From NCBI GenBank assembly GCA_021202395.1, contig JAJQDC010000020.1, forward strand, positions 1 to 64,000: a DNA stretch of 64,000 nt. Direction: 5' to 3'. The notes under the pieces were generated by a model. That model had not been told where the DNA came from. It made no database searches and was given only the letters and a program-made list of their open reading frames with translations. Positions 45,649 through 54,677 of this stretch are shown piece after piece. Position numbers and translations under genes: made by a program. Numbering within the stretch: the first letter of the stretch is position 1; every line of letters begins with the position of its first letter. The DNA is from Clostridia bacterium. GTDB lineage: Bacteria; Bacillota; Clostridia; Christensenellales; Borkfalkiaceae.

Positions 45649-46656
45649 ATGACTGCCATACGCGGTGCTACTACCGTAAATTCAGACACGCCTGAAGAAA
45701 TTAAGGCTGCGGTAAAAGAATTATTGTGCGCAATAAGAGAAAAGAATAATTTATCCAGCGAAAATATAATTTGTATTATGTTTTCAAGTACGGGCGATAT
45801 CCGCTCTTTTTACCCAGCAAAAGCGGCAAGGGAAGCAGGCTTTGACGGGTGCGCATTATTTTCTTCGCTGGAACCGCCTATACAGGGCGCACTGCCGCTA
45901 TGTATCCGCGTTATGGTTTTATGCCACGGTAAATTTAAAGCGGAACATGTATACCTACGCGGGGCTAAACGCCTTCGCAGGGATATTACAAGCAACCTTG
46001 TTGTTGCGTTAGACGGACCTGCCGGCAGCGGAAAGTCTACTGCGGCTAAAGCGCTGGCAAAACATTTTAATATTCTCTATCTTGATACAGGCGCCATGTA
46101 CCGCGCCTGCGCGTTAAAGTGCCTTAACAGCGGTATTTCACCCGAAGACGGCAAAGCTGTTGCCAATATGGTAAAAAATATTGATTTAAAAATAGAGTAT
46201 AGTGAAGGGAAGCAGGTTACCGTTCTTGACGGTAAAGATGTTTCTCTGGATATAAGAAAACCTGAAATTTCTGATATGGCTTCTAAAGTTTCTGCAAACA
46301 GCGCCGTAAGGGAAAAGATGGTACAAATGCAAAGAAAGATTGCATCGTCTATGCCGTGCGTGCTTGACGGAAGGGATATCGGCACTAACGTTCTGCCCGA
46401 TGCCGAATATAAATTTTATATCACCGCTTCTTCGGGTGTGCGTGCTATGCGCAGATTTGCAGAAGAAAAAGCCAAGGGATACGATATAGATATTAAAAAG
46501 GTAGAGGCAGACATTATAGCCCGCGACAAGCGGGACAGCGAGCGTGAAATTGCGCCGCTGCGCATGGCGGAAGACGCCATATTGGTAGATACTTCTGATA
46601 TGACAGAACAGCAGGTTGTTGAATTTCTTGTCAATAAAATACAGGAAAAAGTATAA
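45649..46656 (+). CDS. cmk: Chorismate mutase (AroH type) fused to CMP/dCMP kinase
   Basis: Residues 1-114 match monofunctional AroH chorismate mutase: IRGATT with the active-site Arg, STGDIRSFYPAKAARE, SLEPP with the catalytic Glu, CIRVMV and HVYL with the Tyr. Residues 116-335 are a complete cytidylate kinase: ALDGPAGSGKSTAAKALA P-loop, YLDTGAMYRACALKC, LDGRDIGTNVLP and the lid arginines. The first part makes prephenate, the second phosphorylates CMP and dCMP. Both active sites look intact, apart from Ser where B. subtilis AroH has Cys75. The junction is almost linkerless. AGAGGAAA precedes the ATG. Confidence 0.92.
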   Translation: MTAIRGATTVNSDTPEEIKAAVKELLCAIREKNNLSSENIICIMFSSTGDIRSFYPAKAAREAGFDGCALFSSLEPPIQGALPLCIRVMVLCHGKFKAEHVYLRGAKRLRRDITSNLVVALDGPAGSGKSTAAKALAKHFNILYLDTGAMYRACALKCLNSGISPEDGKAVANMVKNIDLKIEYSEGKQVTVLDGKDVSLDIRKPEISDMASKVSANSAVREKMVQMQRKIASSMPCVLDGRDIGTNVLPDAEYKFYITASSGVRAMRRFAEEKAKGYDIDIKKVEADIIARDKRDSEREIAPLRMAEDAILVDTSDMTEQQVVEFLVNKIQEKV

Positions 46657-46661
46657 TATTT

Positions 46662-47342
46662 ATGGGAAAGAATAAGGATAAAAAGCAATATACGCCATTA
46701 GAAAAATGGTTTAGATTTTTGCATAAGGTAGAAAAGGTTCTTAAGTTTTTTTTGCCGTACAGGGCGCATTTTGCCGTGCAGGGCAAAGATTTAAAGGACG
46801 GCGGCTACATACTTGTAGGCAATCATTACCGCATATGGGACGTTATGTATTCAATAATGATGTTCCCTAATAAACCAGTCCACTTTATGGCAAAGCAGGA
46901 ACTTTGGGAAGGCAGCAAATTTATGCACTGGTTTGTTGTTAAAAGTGAGTGCATACCAGTTTCAAGGGACGGCACAGGAACGGACGTAAAAGCCATTATG
47001 CAGGCAATGCGTTACGTAAAAAACGGTGAAGTCATAAATATATTCCCGGAAGGTCGCCGCAATAAAGAAAATGTTGACATGCTGCCTTTTAAGGGCGGTT
47101 CTGCGGCAATTTCCATAAAGACAAAAACACCAATTATACCTATAGTGCAGATAAAAAAAGCTAAACTCTTCCGCAAGTCAGATATTTTATACGGCAAGCC
47201 GATAGAATTTACCGAATACTACGGCAAAAAACTTACAGATGAAAATATTGCCGAATGCGAAGAAAGGCTTCGCTCTGTAATGCTTGGCATGAGACAGGAG
47301 TTTATAGAACAAAAAGCTGCCGCTAAAAATAAGAAGAAATGA
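46662..47342 (+). CDS. plsC: 1-acyl-sn-glycerol-3-phosphate acyltransferase (PlsC family)
   Basis: The 226-residue protein has the HX4D catalytic motif in VGNHYRIWD and the substrate motif FPEGRRNKE. It makes phosphatidic acid from lysophosphatidate at the inner face of the membrane. Hydrophobic stretches near the N-terminus allow membrane association. It begins five bases after aroH-cmk without a clear ribosome site and overlaps ispH-S1 by four bases (ATGA), so translation is probably coupled along the group. Confidence 0.88.
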   Translation: MGKNKDKKQYTPLEKWFRFLHKVEKVLKFFLPYRAHFAVQGKDLKDGGYILVGNHYRIWDVMYSIMMFPNKPVHFMAKQELWEGSKFMHWFVVKSECIPVSRDGTGTDVKAIMQAMRYVKNGEVINIFPEGRRNKENVDMLPFKGGSAAISIKTKTPIIPIVQIKKAKLFRKSDILYGKPIEFTEYYGKKLTDENIAECEERLRSVMLGMRQEFIEQKAAAKNKKK

Positions 47343-49534
47343 ATGTAATAATAGCAAAAAACAGCGGTTTTTGCACGGGTGTAAGAAGGGCTGTTGATAC
47401 CGCGCTTGCGGCGGAAAAAGATACTTACGTACTTGGTGAACTTATACACAACAAAGACGTAATAAAAGAGATATCCGACCACGGAGTGCATACCGTAGAA
47501 TCTTTGGATGAAGTGCCCGACGGGGCTACTGTCATATTCCGTTCGCACGGCGTGCCGCAGTCTTACTACGGACAGTGCGAAGAGCGCGGAATAAAAGTTA
47601 TAGACTGCACCTGCGAATTTGTAAAAAGAACGCAAAAGATTGTAAGGGAGCAGTACCTTAGTGGAAAAACAATAGTTATAGCAGGCGAACCCACCCATCC
47701 GGAAGTTATCGGGCTTATGGGCTGGTGCGGCAACAGCGCCTATGTAGTTAATTCAGAAGACGCAGACCTGTCTGAAATCGGCGGCAAAGAGCTGTGTGTA
47801 GTGGCTCAGACAACGTTTTCAGTAAAAAAATTTGAAAAAATAATAGAAAATATAAAAAAACAGCGTGAAAAAACAGTTGCCGTTTTCAAAACTATTTGCT
47901 ATACTACTATAGGACGTCAGTCAGAGACAGAAAATATTGCCAGGCAGTGCGAAGCCGTTTTGGTAATCGGCGGGCTTAACAGCAGCAACACAAACAAGTT
48001 GTTTGATATTGCGTCGCGTTACTGCAAAAATGTTTTCAGGCTTGCCAATGCCGACGGCTTAGATTATACAATGTTAAAAAATTTTGCAAGTGTAGGTATA
48101 GTATCGGGTGCATCCACCCCCGATGCCCAAACCCGGGAGGTTCTTTTAAAGATGGAAGAAGTTAGCACAGAAGTTAAGGTAACCGTGTCGGAAGAAGAGG
48201 AAAAGGTTTCTGCCGCAGCGGCTCAGCCCGAAGTTGAAGTAAAAGCAGAAGAAGCTGTTACGGCTGAGGCTAAGGAAGAGACAAAATCGGCAAACCCTAT
48301 GGACGACGTAGTTGCCAAAATTGATAGCGAATCGAAATTCAAGAAAGGTCAGACGGTGTCTGCAACTATTTCGGAAGCTACCGAAAGCGGTCTTAAAATT
48401 TTACTGCCGTTCTCTAAGTCAGAAATCCTTTTGGTTAAAGAGGAGCTTGACTGCGAAGAATACAGCCAGGAAGAGTACGCAAAGAAGGTAGGCGATTCGA
48501 TAGAACTGCTTGTAGTAGAACTTAAACCTTCGTTAAAACTTTCCCAGAAGATGATTAAGCAGCTCAAAGAAGAAGACGCTGCAACCGCAGAAATAGAAGG
48601 CGGCAAGGAATTTTCAATTACCTGCACAGGCTTCAATAAAGGCGGCCTTATCGGCAAGATGGGTTCTTACCAGGTATTCGTGCCCGCTAAAGAAATAAGG
48701 ATGGGCTATGTAAAAGACCTTTCCAAATACGAAGGCAAGACTCTCCGTTTAAGAGCTCTTGAAGTTAAGAAAGACAAAAAGAAAGAAATTATCGCTTCCC
48801 AGCGCGTTATTCTTGAAGAAGAAAAGGCTGCCCGCGATGCTGCTAAACTTGCAAAGGAAGAAGAATTCTTTAATGCCATAAGCGTTAACGACGTTGTATT
48901 AGGCAAAGTAGAAAGGGTTACCAAATTCGGTGCGTTTGTTTCTGTAAACGGCTTTGACTGTCTTGCACACATATCCGACCTTTCCTGGACAGGTATAGAA
49001 AATGTTACCGACGTTCTTGAAATCGGCAAATCTTACGAATTCCTTATCCTTAAGATAGACAGGGAAAATAAGAAAGTTTCTATCGGTTACAAACAGTTAC
49101 AGCCCCAGCCTTGGGATCTTGCTGCAGAAAAATATGCAGTAGGCGAAGTTATCCACGGCAAAGTTGTAAGGGTTGTTCCCTTTGGCGCTTTTGTAGAAGT
49201 AGAAAAAGGCATAGACGGCCTTGTACACGTATCACAGATTTGCCACGAAAGGATAGAAACCCCTGCGTCAGTGCTTAACGTCGGCGACGAAGTAGACGCT
49301 AAAATTATGGCTCTTGACCCCGCCGCAAAGAAAATGAACCTTTCTATTAAGGCTCTTCTTCCCGAAAGCGAACGTAAGCCCACTAAGCACAATAAAGAAG
49401 AAGGCGAAGAAAAGCCCGCAAGAAAGCCCCGTGCTCCTAAAAAGGACGATGATGAAATGAGTAACTGGAATGGCGGTGCTTCCGTTTCTACATCACTTGC
49501 AGACATCCTTGCCGATGCAGAAAAAAGAAAGTAA
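47339..49534 (+). CDS. ispH: IspH (HMBPP reductase) fused to S1 RNA-binding repeats
   Basis: Residues 1 to about 280 are IspH, the last enzyme of the MEP isoprenoid pathway. The three cluster cysteines are in NSGFCTGVRRA, IDCTCEFV and KTICYTTIGRQ; HPEV and the active-site Glu/Thr region are present. A Glu/Ala-rich linker leads to four S1-type OB folds (about residues 330-705). The last two are most typical: GKVERVTKFGAFVSVNGFDCLAHIS and GKVVRVVPFGAFVEV. The Lys-rich tail ends at 731. Such IspH-RpsA fusions are known in Clostridia, where the S1 part may act in translation. Confidence 0.95.
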   Translation: MNVIIAKNSGFCTGVRRAVDTALAAEKDTYVLGELIHNKDVIKEISDHGVHTVESLDEVPDGATVIFRSHGVPQSYYGQCEERGIKVIDCTCEFVKRTQKIVREQYLSGKTIVIAGEPTHPEVIGLMGWCGNSAYVVNSEDADLSEIGGKELCVVAQTTFSVKKFEKIIENIKKQREKTVAVFKTICYTTIGRQSETENIARQCEAVLVIGGLNSSNTNKLFDIASRYCKNVFRLANADGLDYTMLKNFASVGIVSGASTPDAQTREVLLKMEEVSTEVKVTVSEEEEKVSAAAAQPEVEVKAEEAVTAEAKEETKSANPMDDVVAKIDSESKFKKGQTVSATISEATESGLKILLPFSKSEILLVKEELDCEEYSQEEYAKKVGDSIELLVVELKPSLKLSQKMIKQLKEEDAATAEIEGGKEFSITCTGFNKGGLIGKMGSYQVFVPAKEIRMGYVKDLSKYEGKTLRLRALEVKKDKKKEIIASQRVILEEEKAARDAAKLAKEEEFFNAISVNDVVLGKVERVTKFGAFVSVNGFDCLAHISDLSWTGIENVTDVLEIGKSYEFLILKIDRENKKVSIGYKQLQPQPWDLAAEKYAVGEVIHGKVVRVVPFGAFVEVEKGIDGLVHVSQICHERIETPASVLNVGDEVDAKIMALDPAAKKMNLSIKALLPESERKPTKHNKEEGEEKPARKPRAPKKDDDEMSNWNGGASVSTSLADILADAEKRK

Positions 49535-49550
49535 TTAAATTAAATAGTTT

Positions 49551-49580
49551 AAAAAGCGTATCCGCACGGATACGCTTTTT
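49551..49580 (+). terminator. Intrinsic terminator after ispH-S1
   Basis: AAAAAGCGTATCCG and CGGATACGCTTTTT form a perfect fourteen-base inverted repeat with a CA centre and a T-run. Confidence 0.9.
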
Positions 49581-49681
49581 GTTACAAAAAAATTAAAAAA
49601 ATATGTGATTTATACGTTTTATGCAGTTTAAACGGGGCAATAGTCGGTTATAAGATAAATGTTAATTTACGGAGGTTTTTT

Positions 49682-51559
49682 ATGAAACGTGAAGGTAATA
49701 TCCAGATATCAAGCGAAAATATGATGCCCATTATAAAAAAGTGGCTCTATTCAGATAAGGATATATTTTTAAGAGAAATTGTTGCAAACGGCATAGACGC
49801 CATAACAAAATATAAAAAATTAGCCGATATGGGCGAAGCGCAGGCAGACGAAGGCGAATACTGCGTAAAAATTTCTGTAGATAAAAAAGCTAAAACGCTT
49901 ACCGTAGAAGATAACGGCATCGGTATGACCGAAGAAGAAGTAGAAAAGTACATAACCCAGATAGCCTTTTCCGGTGCTTCTGACTTTCTTGCTAAATATG
50001 AAAAGGCTGGCGGCGACGGCATTATAGGGCACTTTGGCCTTGGATTTTACTCTGCATACATGGTTTCGGAAGATGTGGAGATTTTCACAAAATCTTATAA
50101 AGACGAACCCGCCGTACACTGGGAATCAGACGGCAATGCTACATACAGCATAGAAGAATGCGATAAGGCTGAGCGCGGTACAAAGATTGTAATGCACATC
50201 GCATCTGCAGAAAAGGAATTTCTTGACGAAAATACCATCCGCCAGCTTATTAAAAAATACTGTTCGTTTATGCCTTATAATATTTATCTTTCTTATAAAG
50301 GGGACGGCAACGACAAGCCGCTTAACGATACAACGCCCCTGTATATGAGAAAGCCTAAGGATTGCACAGACGAAGATTACAAAAAGTTTTATACAGATAC
50401 CTTTATGGACTACAATGAACCGCTGTTCTGGGTGCACCTTAATATGGATTACCCCTTTAATTTAAAGGGTATACTCTATTTTCCCAAAACACGCAACAAG
50501 CTTGAGCTTGAGCGCGGCAAGGTAAAACTTTACTGCAACCAGGTATTTATTGCTGATAACATAAAGGAAGTTATACCCGAATATCTTATGTTGCTTAACG
50601 GCGTGATAGACTGCCCCGATATACCCCTTAACGTTTCAAGAAGCTTTTTGCAGAATGATAAACAGGTGCAAAAGATTTCTAAACATATAACCAAAAAGGT
50701 GGCAGATAAGCTCAATCTTTTATTTAAAAACGACCGTGAAAAATACGAAAAGTGCTGGGAAGATATAGCTAACTTTATTAAATTCGGCTGCATAAAGGAT
50801 GAAGATTTTTACGAAAAGGTAAAAGATATAATTGTATTTAAAAACCTTGACGGCAAGTATTGCAACTTTAAAGAATTTAAGGGCGATACCGCAGAAGAAA
50901 AGGCAGAAGATACAGCCGCTGCAGCAGAAGAAGTTAAGCCCGAAGGCGAAAATGCAGAAGAAAAGCCTGCAGAAGAAAGTAAAGAGCCGCAGACAATTTA
51001 TTACGTAAGCGACGAACTGCAGCAGGCACAGTATATAAAGATGTTCAAGGGAGCGGGGCTTGATGCAATTATTTGCGACAACTCGTATATAGATCCGCAC
51101 TTTGTAACCTTCCTTGAATACAAATCGCCCGATAAGCTTAAATTTGCCCGCATAGATACTGCTATAGACGGTGCGTTAAAGCAGGAAGAAAACGCAGAAG
51201 ACAGCGTTATCGTAGACATCTTTAAGAACGCATTAAACGACGATAAAATAACTGTAAAAACGGAACGCTTTAAAAATGAAAACGTGCCTGCCGTTATTAA
51301 CGTAGACGAGATGACGCGCCGTTACAGCGAGATGGGACAGCTCTACGGCATGAGCGACGAATTTACCGCTAAAACGCTTGTGGTTAACCTTTCTAACCCC
51401 ATTGTCGCCGGACTTAAAACTCTTGACGACGAAAAGCAGAAGTTTACGGCTAACCAGATTTATCTGCTTGCCCTTCTTTCATTCCAGAAGCTTGGTACTA
51501 AGGAGCAGGATAAACTTATACAGAACACGCTTGAATTGCTTGAAAATTACATCAAGTAA
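49682..51559 (+). CDS. htpG: Chaperone HtpG (Hsp90)
   Basis: The 625-residue Hsp90 homologue has the GHKL ATP site (FLREIVANGIDAITKY, VEDNGIGMTEEEV, GHFGLGFYSAYMV) and middle-domain catalytic Arg region (LNVSRSFLQND). A charged, Glu/Ala-rich insert (about residues 405-440) sits before the C-terminal part, unusual in position for bacterial HtpG. ACGGAGG lies ideally before the ATG. I see no CIRCE or other heat-shock operator in the 147 bases upstream and no convincing promoter. A strong terminator follows. Confidence 0.95.
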   Translation: MKREGNIQISSENMMPIIKKWLYSDKDIFLREIVANGIDAITKYKKLADMGEAQADEGEYCVKISVDKKAKTLTVEDNGIGMTEEEVEKYITQIAFSGASDFLAKYEKAGGDGIIGHFGLGFYSAYMVSEDVEIFTKSYKDEPAVHWESDGNATYSIEECDKAERGTKIVMHIASAEKEFLDENTIRQLIKKYCSFMPYNIYLSYKGDGNDKPLNDTTPLYMRKPKDCTDEDYKKFYTDTFMDYNEPLFWVHLNMDYPFNLKGILYFPKTRNKLELERGKVKLYCNQVFIADNIKEVIPEYLMLLNGVIDCPDIPLNVSRSFLQNDKQVQKISKHITKKVADKLNLLFKNDREKYEKCWEDIANFIKFGCIKDEDFYEKVKDIIVFKNLDGKYCNFKEFKGDTAEEKAEDTAAAAEEVKPEGENAEEKPAEESKEPQTIYYVSDELQQAQYIKMFKGAGLDAIICDNSYIDPHFVTFLEYKSPDKLKFARIDTAIDGALKQEENAEDSVIVDIFKNALNDDKITVKTERFKNENVPAVINVDEMTRRYSEMGQLYGMSDEFTAKTLVVNLSNPIVAGLKTLDDEKQKFTANQIYLLALLSFQKLGTKEQDKLIQNTLELLENYIK

Positions 51560-51575
51560 ATTTTACTCCTCCATA

Positions 51576-51624
51576 AAAAGAACGCCGACGCATAAAAAAT
51601 TGTGCGTCGGCGTTCTTTTTTTTG
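51576..51624 (+). terminator. Strong intrinsic terminator between htpG and spoIIIAA
   Basis: An eighteen-base stem AAAAAGAACGCCGACGCA/TGCGTCGGCGTTCTTTTT with loop TAAAAAATTG ends in eight T. It leaves only 22 bases before the spoIIIAA ATG. Confidence 0.92.
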
Positions 51625-51646
51625 ACCTTTATAAATACCTTAAATT

Positions 51647-52567
51647 ATGGATCTTGGGTTTTTATCGAAAGATATACTTTCGGCAATAGGTAACTTAAAT
51701 TTAAACTATCTTTCAGAAATACGTTTAAGGATCAGCCAGCCTGTAATTGTTGAATACCGCGGTGAATATAAATACCTGTATGCAGGCGGCGTAACCGTAA
51801 GGGGCGGAGGCGCTATAATCTGCAATGACGTGCAGCAGACGCTTTACAGGGCAATGGGTGGCTGTGTGTACAGCTTTGCAGAACAGCTTAAAGACGGTTT
51901 TATTACAGTAAGCGGCGGTGTTCGTATCGGCGTTGCAGGGGAGTACGTAACCGAAAACGGCGAAGTAAAGACAATAAAAAACGCAAGCTCTTTGAATATA
52001 AGAATACCGCATGACGTGGGCGGCTGTTCCGGTTATGTTTTTAATAAACTACTAAAAGACCGCCTGTGCAGCGTGCTTTTGTTTTCTGCACCGGGCTGCG
52101 GAAAAACCACAATGCTAAGGGATATTGTAAAAAATATCAGCGCTGCATACAGGGTAAATATTCTTGTGCTTGACGTGCGTAACGAAATCAGCGGCGGGCA
52201 GGGCGGTTATAACCTTGGGGACGGTGCAGACGTGGTTTTAAGCTGTGATAAGCTTGCTTCGGTAAAAAGCGCTATAAGGGCTATGAAGCCCGATATTATC
52301 GTAACGGACGAGCTGTACGGAGAAAATGATTATAATGCAATGCGTTATGCCGCCGACTGCGGGATATATGCAATAGCATCTTCCCATATTTGTAACCGAA
52401 AGATTTTAAAGGATATGCCGTTTGAATACTTTGTGTGCCTTACGGGCATTAACCGCAAAGCTGTAATTTATGATAAAGATTTTAATATTGTTGGCGATAG
52501 CGGCGCTTACGACGTTTGCGGGCGTGCTGCTTTCTGCGGAAAAAAAGAAGAGAATGAAAATATTTAA
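51647..52567 (+). CDS. spoIIIAA: Stage III sporulation protein AA (ATPase)
   Basis: SpoIIIAA is the cytoplasmic secretion-type ATPase of the mother-cell channel that feeds the forespore. Walker A is FSAPGCGKTTMLRD, and the Walker B region is PDIIVTDELYG; LSEIRLRISQPV and VSGGVRIGVAGEY are family stretches. Length (306 residues) is normal. No ribosome site is visible before the ATG, which lies 22 bases after a terminator. The 3' end overlaps spoIIIAB by 98 bases in another frame. In B. subtilis this operon is transcribed by sigma-E. Confidence 0.95.
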   Translation: MDLGFLSKDILSAIGNLNLNYLSEIRLRISQPVIVEYRGEYKYLYAGGVTVRGGGAIICNDVQQTLYRAMGGCVYSFAEQLKDGFITVSGGVRIGVAGEYVTENGEVKTIKNASSLNIRIPHDVGGCSGYVFNKLLKDRLCSVLLFSAPGCGKTTMLRDIVKNISAAYRVNILVLDVRNEISGGQGGYNLGDGADVVLSCDKLASVKSAIRAMKPDIIVTDELYGENDYNAMRYAADCGIYAIASSHICNRKILKDMPFEYFVCLTGINRKAVIYDKDFNIVGDSGAYDVCGRAAFCGKKEENENI

Positions 52568-52895
52568 CGAACTGTACGAATATAATGAGCTGCTTATATT
52601 AAATATGAAATTCCGTCAGGAAGATATGTTTACGCTTGCGCAGGGGTTCACATATATAAGCGACCTGTTAAACGGTAAACAGCTGTTAAAAGGTGCCGAC
52701 GGGGAATTTATAGAAAGTTATTTAAAAAATCTTGGTAAGACAGACGCACAGTCGCAGATAGATTACCTTGCCGAAAGAAAGGTTTACATAAAAAAATTTA
52801 AGGACGAAAGTTTTAACGATTATAAAAAGTATAGTTCTTTGTACGTTAAAATATTTTTTATGCTCGGCGTGCTTATTGCCGTTTTGCTTGCGTAA
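52470..52895 (+). CDS. spoIIIAB: Stage III sporulation protein AB
   Basis: The 141-residue protein has an N-terminal membrane helix (IKILILLAIAALTTFAGVLL) and a C-terminal one (VKIFFMLGVLIAVLLA) with a helical cytoplasmic middle, as in SpoIIIAB, which resembles type II secretion protein GspF. The start at 52470 lies 98 bases inside spoIIIAA. A downstream ATG at 52554 would reduce the overlap but lose the conserved first helix. Its stop overlaps the spoIIIAC start. Confidence 0.88.
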   Translation: MIKILILLAIAALTTFAGVLLSAEKKKRMKIFNELYEYNELLILNMKFRQEDMFTLAQGFTYISDLLNGKQLLKGADGEFIESYLKNLGKTDAQSQIDYLAERKVYIKKFKDESFNDYKKYSSLYVKIFFMLGVLIAVLLA

Positions 52896-53092
52896 TGGAT
52901 ATAAGTATTCTTTTTAAAATAGCAGCCGTGGGCATTATAATAACAATTATTTGCCAAGTGCTTAAAAAATCTGACAGGGATGATATAGCTACCATTGTAA
53001 GCCTGGTGGGGCTTATTATAGTGCTTATGACGGTAATAAGCCTTATAACCGACCTGTTTGAGCAGGTGCGCCTGCTGTTTGATATGTTCTGA
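52895..53092 (+). CDS. spoIIIAC: Stage III sporulation protein AC
   Basis: The 65-residue membrane protein begins MDISILFKIAAVGIIITIICQVLKK and has two helices joined by KSDRDDIATIV, the standard SpoIIIAC layout. It shares fold with the start of SpoIIIAD and is part of the membrane platform of the mother cell-forespore channel. It overlaps spoIIIAB and spoIIIAD by one base each. Confidence 0.95.
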   Translation: MDISILFKIAAVGIIITIICQVLKKSDRDDIATIVSLVGLIIVLMTVISLITDLFEQVRLLFDMF

Positions 53093-53484
53093 TGATATTA
53101 TTAAAAGTGTGTGCCGTTGCGGCGGTAACAGCCGTTTGTGCCCTTATACTTAAATCTAATAAATCGGACCTGGTTCCGCTTTGCCTTGCTGCGGGCGGAA
53201 TAATTATGATTTTATGCGTGTTCGATTACCTTACGGCAAGCATACAGCTGATAAAAACGTTTACCGAACAGACGGGTATAGACAGTTCGGTTGTCAAAAT
53301 TATTTTTAAAATAATAGGTATAGGCTACATTGTGGAACTTACGGCGGCTTCGGTAAAAGACCTTGGCTTTGACAGCGTGGCAGACAAGCTTATTATGTGC
53401 GGTAAAATAATAATTTTTATGGTTTCCGTTCCCATACTCAGCAGCCTTTACCTGGTGATAGTTTCATTAATAGATATGGTATGA
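53092..53484 (+). CDS. spoIIIAD: Stage III sporulation protein AD
   Basis: The 130-residue protein has four hydrophobic segments. The SpoIIIAC/AD family signature is visible around GIDSSVVKIIFKIIGIGYIVELTAASVKDLG. It belongs to the membrane base of the SpoIIIA complex. Its end overlaps spoIIIAE by four bases. Confidence 0.95.
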   Translation: MILLKVCAVAAVTAVCALILKSNKSDLVPLCLAAGGIIMILCVFDYLTASIQLIKTFTEQTGIDSSVVKIIFKIIGIGYIVELTAASVKDLGFDSVADKLIMCGKIIIFMVSVPILSSLYLVIVSLIDMV

Positions 53485-54677
53485 ACCACTTAAATACTAA
53501 AAAATTAATAAAAGCACTAATCATCATATTAGGTATATTTGCTCTTTTTGCCGTACTGCCTGCGGCTGCAGTTAATGCGGAAGACGGCACGGAAGACCTT
53601 AACGGCAGTATTGCTGAGCTTTTAGAAGGGTTAGACCTTTCTGCATTGCAATCTTACCTTGATGAAAATTCAGACAGCTATCTGTTCAACTTCGGCAATA
53701 CCGCACGGGAAATTATAGAATATCTTATAAGCGGCAATGCTGGAAGTGATTACGGCAGTTACATTTCAGAGATAACTTCCGTTATACTTTCTGACGTAAT
53801 ATCTTTGATACCTGTGTTTGCCGAAGTGCTGGCTGTTGCGCTGCTCTCTGCAATTTTTGCAGGGGCGGAAGGGAGCATAATAGGTAAATCTACGTCTAAA
53901 ATAGTACGGCTTGCATGTTATTCACTTATAATAGTTATGATTACCGCCGCGCTTGCAGGCGTGGTAGAAGAGTGTGTGTCCTGCATTTCTTCCTTAAAAA
54001 AACAGATGGAAATTATTACGCCCATTCTTGTAACGCTTACCGTGCTGACAGGCGGTACAAGCTCTGCCGCTATATACCAGCCTGCCGCGCTTTTTTTGTC
54101 GGAAGGTGCGGTAGAAATTATAAGCGGCTTTATTTTTCCTGCGGCGATAGCTTCTGCGGTGCTCAATTTTATGTCTAAAATTAATCCGCAGATAAACTTT
54201 TCGGGTGTGTCTAAGCTTTTAAAAAGTATTATGAAGTGGGTAATGGGCATAACCGTTACGGTGTTCAGTCTTTTTATTACCGTGCAAAGTTCGGCTACGT
54301 CTTTATTGGACGGGGTGTTGTTTAAAACTACAAAGTACGTGGTGTCTAATTCGGTACCCATAGTAGGCGGCTTCCTTTCAAGCGGGTTCGATCTGTTAAC
54401 GGCGGCGGGGCTGCTGATAAAAAATTCCGTAGGCGTTTGCGGCATAATACTTATAATTGCAGAAGTTGCATCCCCGCTGGTGCTTTTAATAGCCTTTTCG
54501 CTCATGTTAAAAATAGCAGGTGCTGTGGTGCAGGCTGTGGGCGACGGCGATATGTATTCGCTTATGTCAGATTTATCGTCTGACGTAGAGTATTTTCTTG
54601 CAGGTTTGCTTACTGTTGCGTTTATGTATGCGCTTACGGTTATGCTTATTATAAACTCGGCGGTAAGCTTTTTATGA
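53481..54677 (+). CDS. spoIIIAE: Stage III sporulation protein AE
   Basis: A 398-residue polytopic membrane protein with a cleavable-looking signal (AVLPAAAVNAED), an external acidic stretch, then six or more helices. LTVLTGGTSSAAIYQPAALFLS and SSATSLLDGVLFKTTKYVVSNSVPIVGG are conserved SpoIIIAE regions. It forms the central permease-like part of the SpoIIIA channel. It overlaps spoIIIAF by four bases. Confidence 0.95.
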   Translation: MNHLNTKKLIKALIIILGIFALFAVLPAAAVNAEDGTEDLNGSIAELLEGLDLSALQSYLDENSDSYLFNFGNTAREIIEYLISGNAGSDYGSYISEITSVILSDVISLIPVFAEVLAVALLSAIFAGAEGSIIGKSTSKIVRLACYSLIIVMITAALAGVVEECVSCISSLKKQMEIITPILVTLTVLTGGTSSAAIYQPAALFLSEGAVEIISGFIFPAAIASAVLNFMSKINPQINFSGVSKLLKSIMKWVMGITVTVFSLFITVQSSATSLLDGVLFKTTKYVVSNSVPIVGGFLSSGFDLLTAAGLLIKNSVGVCGIILIIAEVASPLVLLIAFSLMLKIAGAVVQAVGDGDMYSLMSDLSSDVEYFLAGLLTVAFMYALTVMLIINSAVSFL

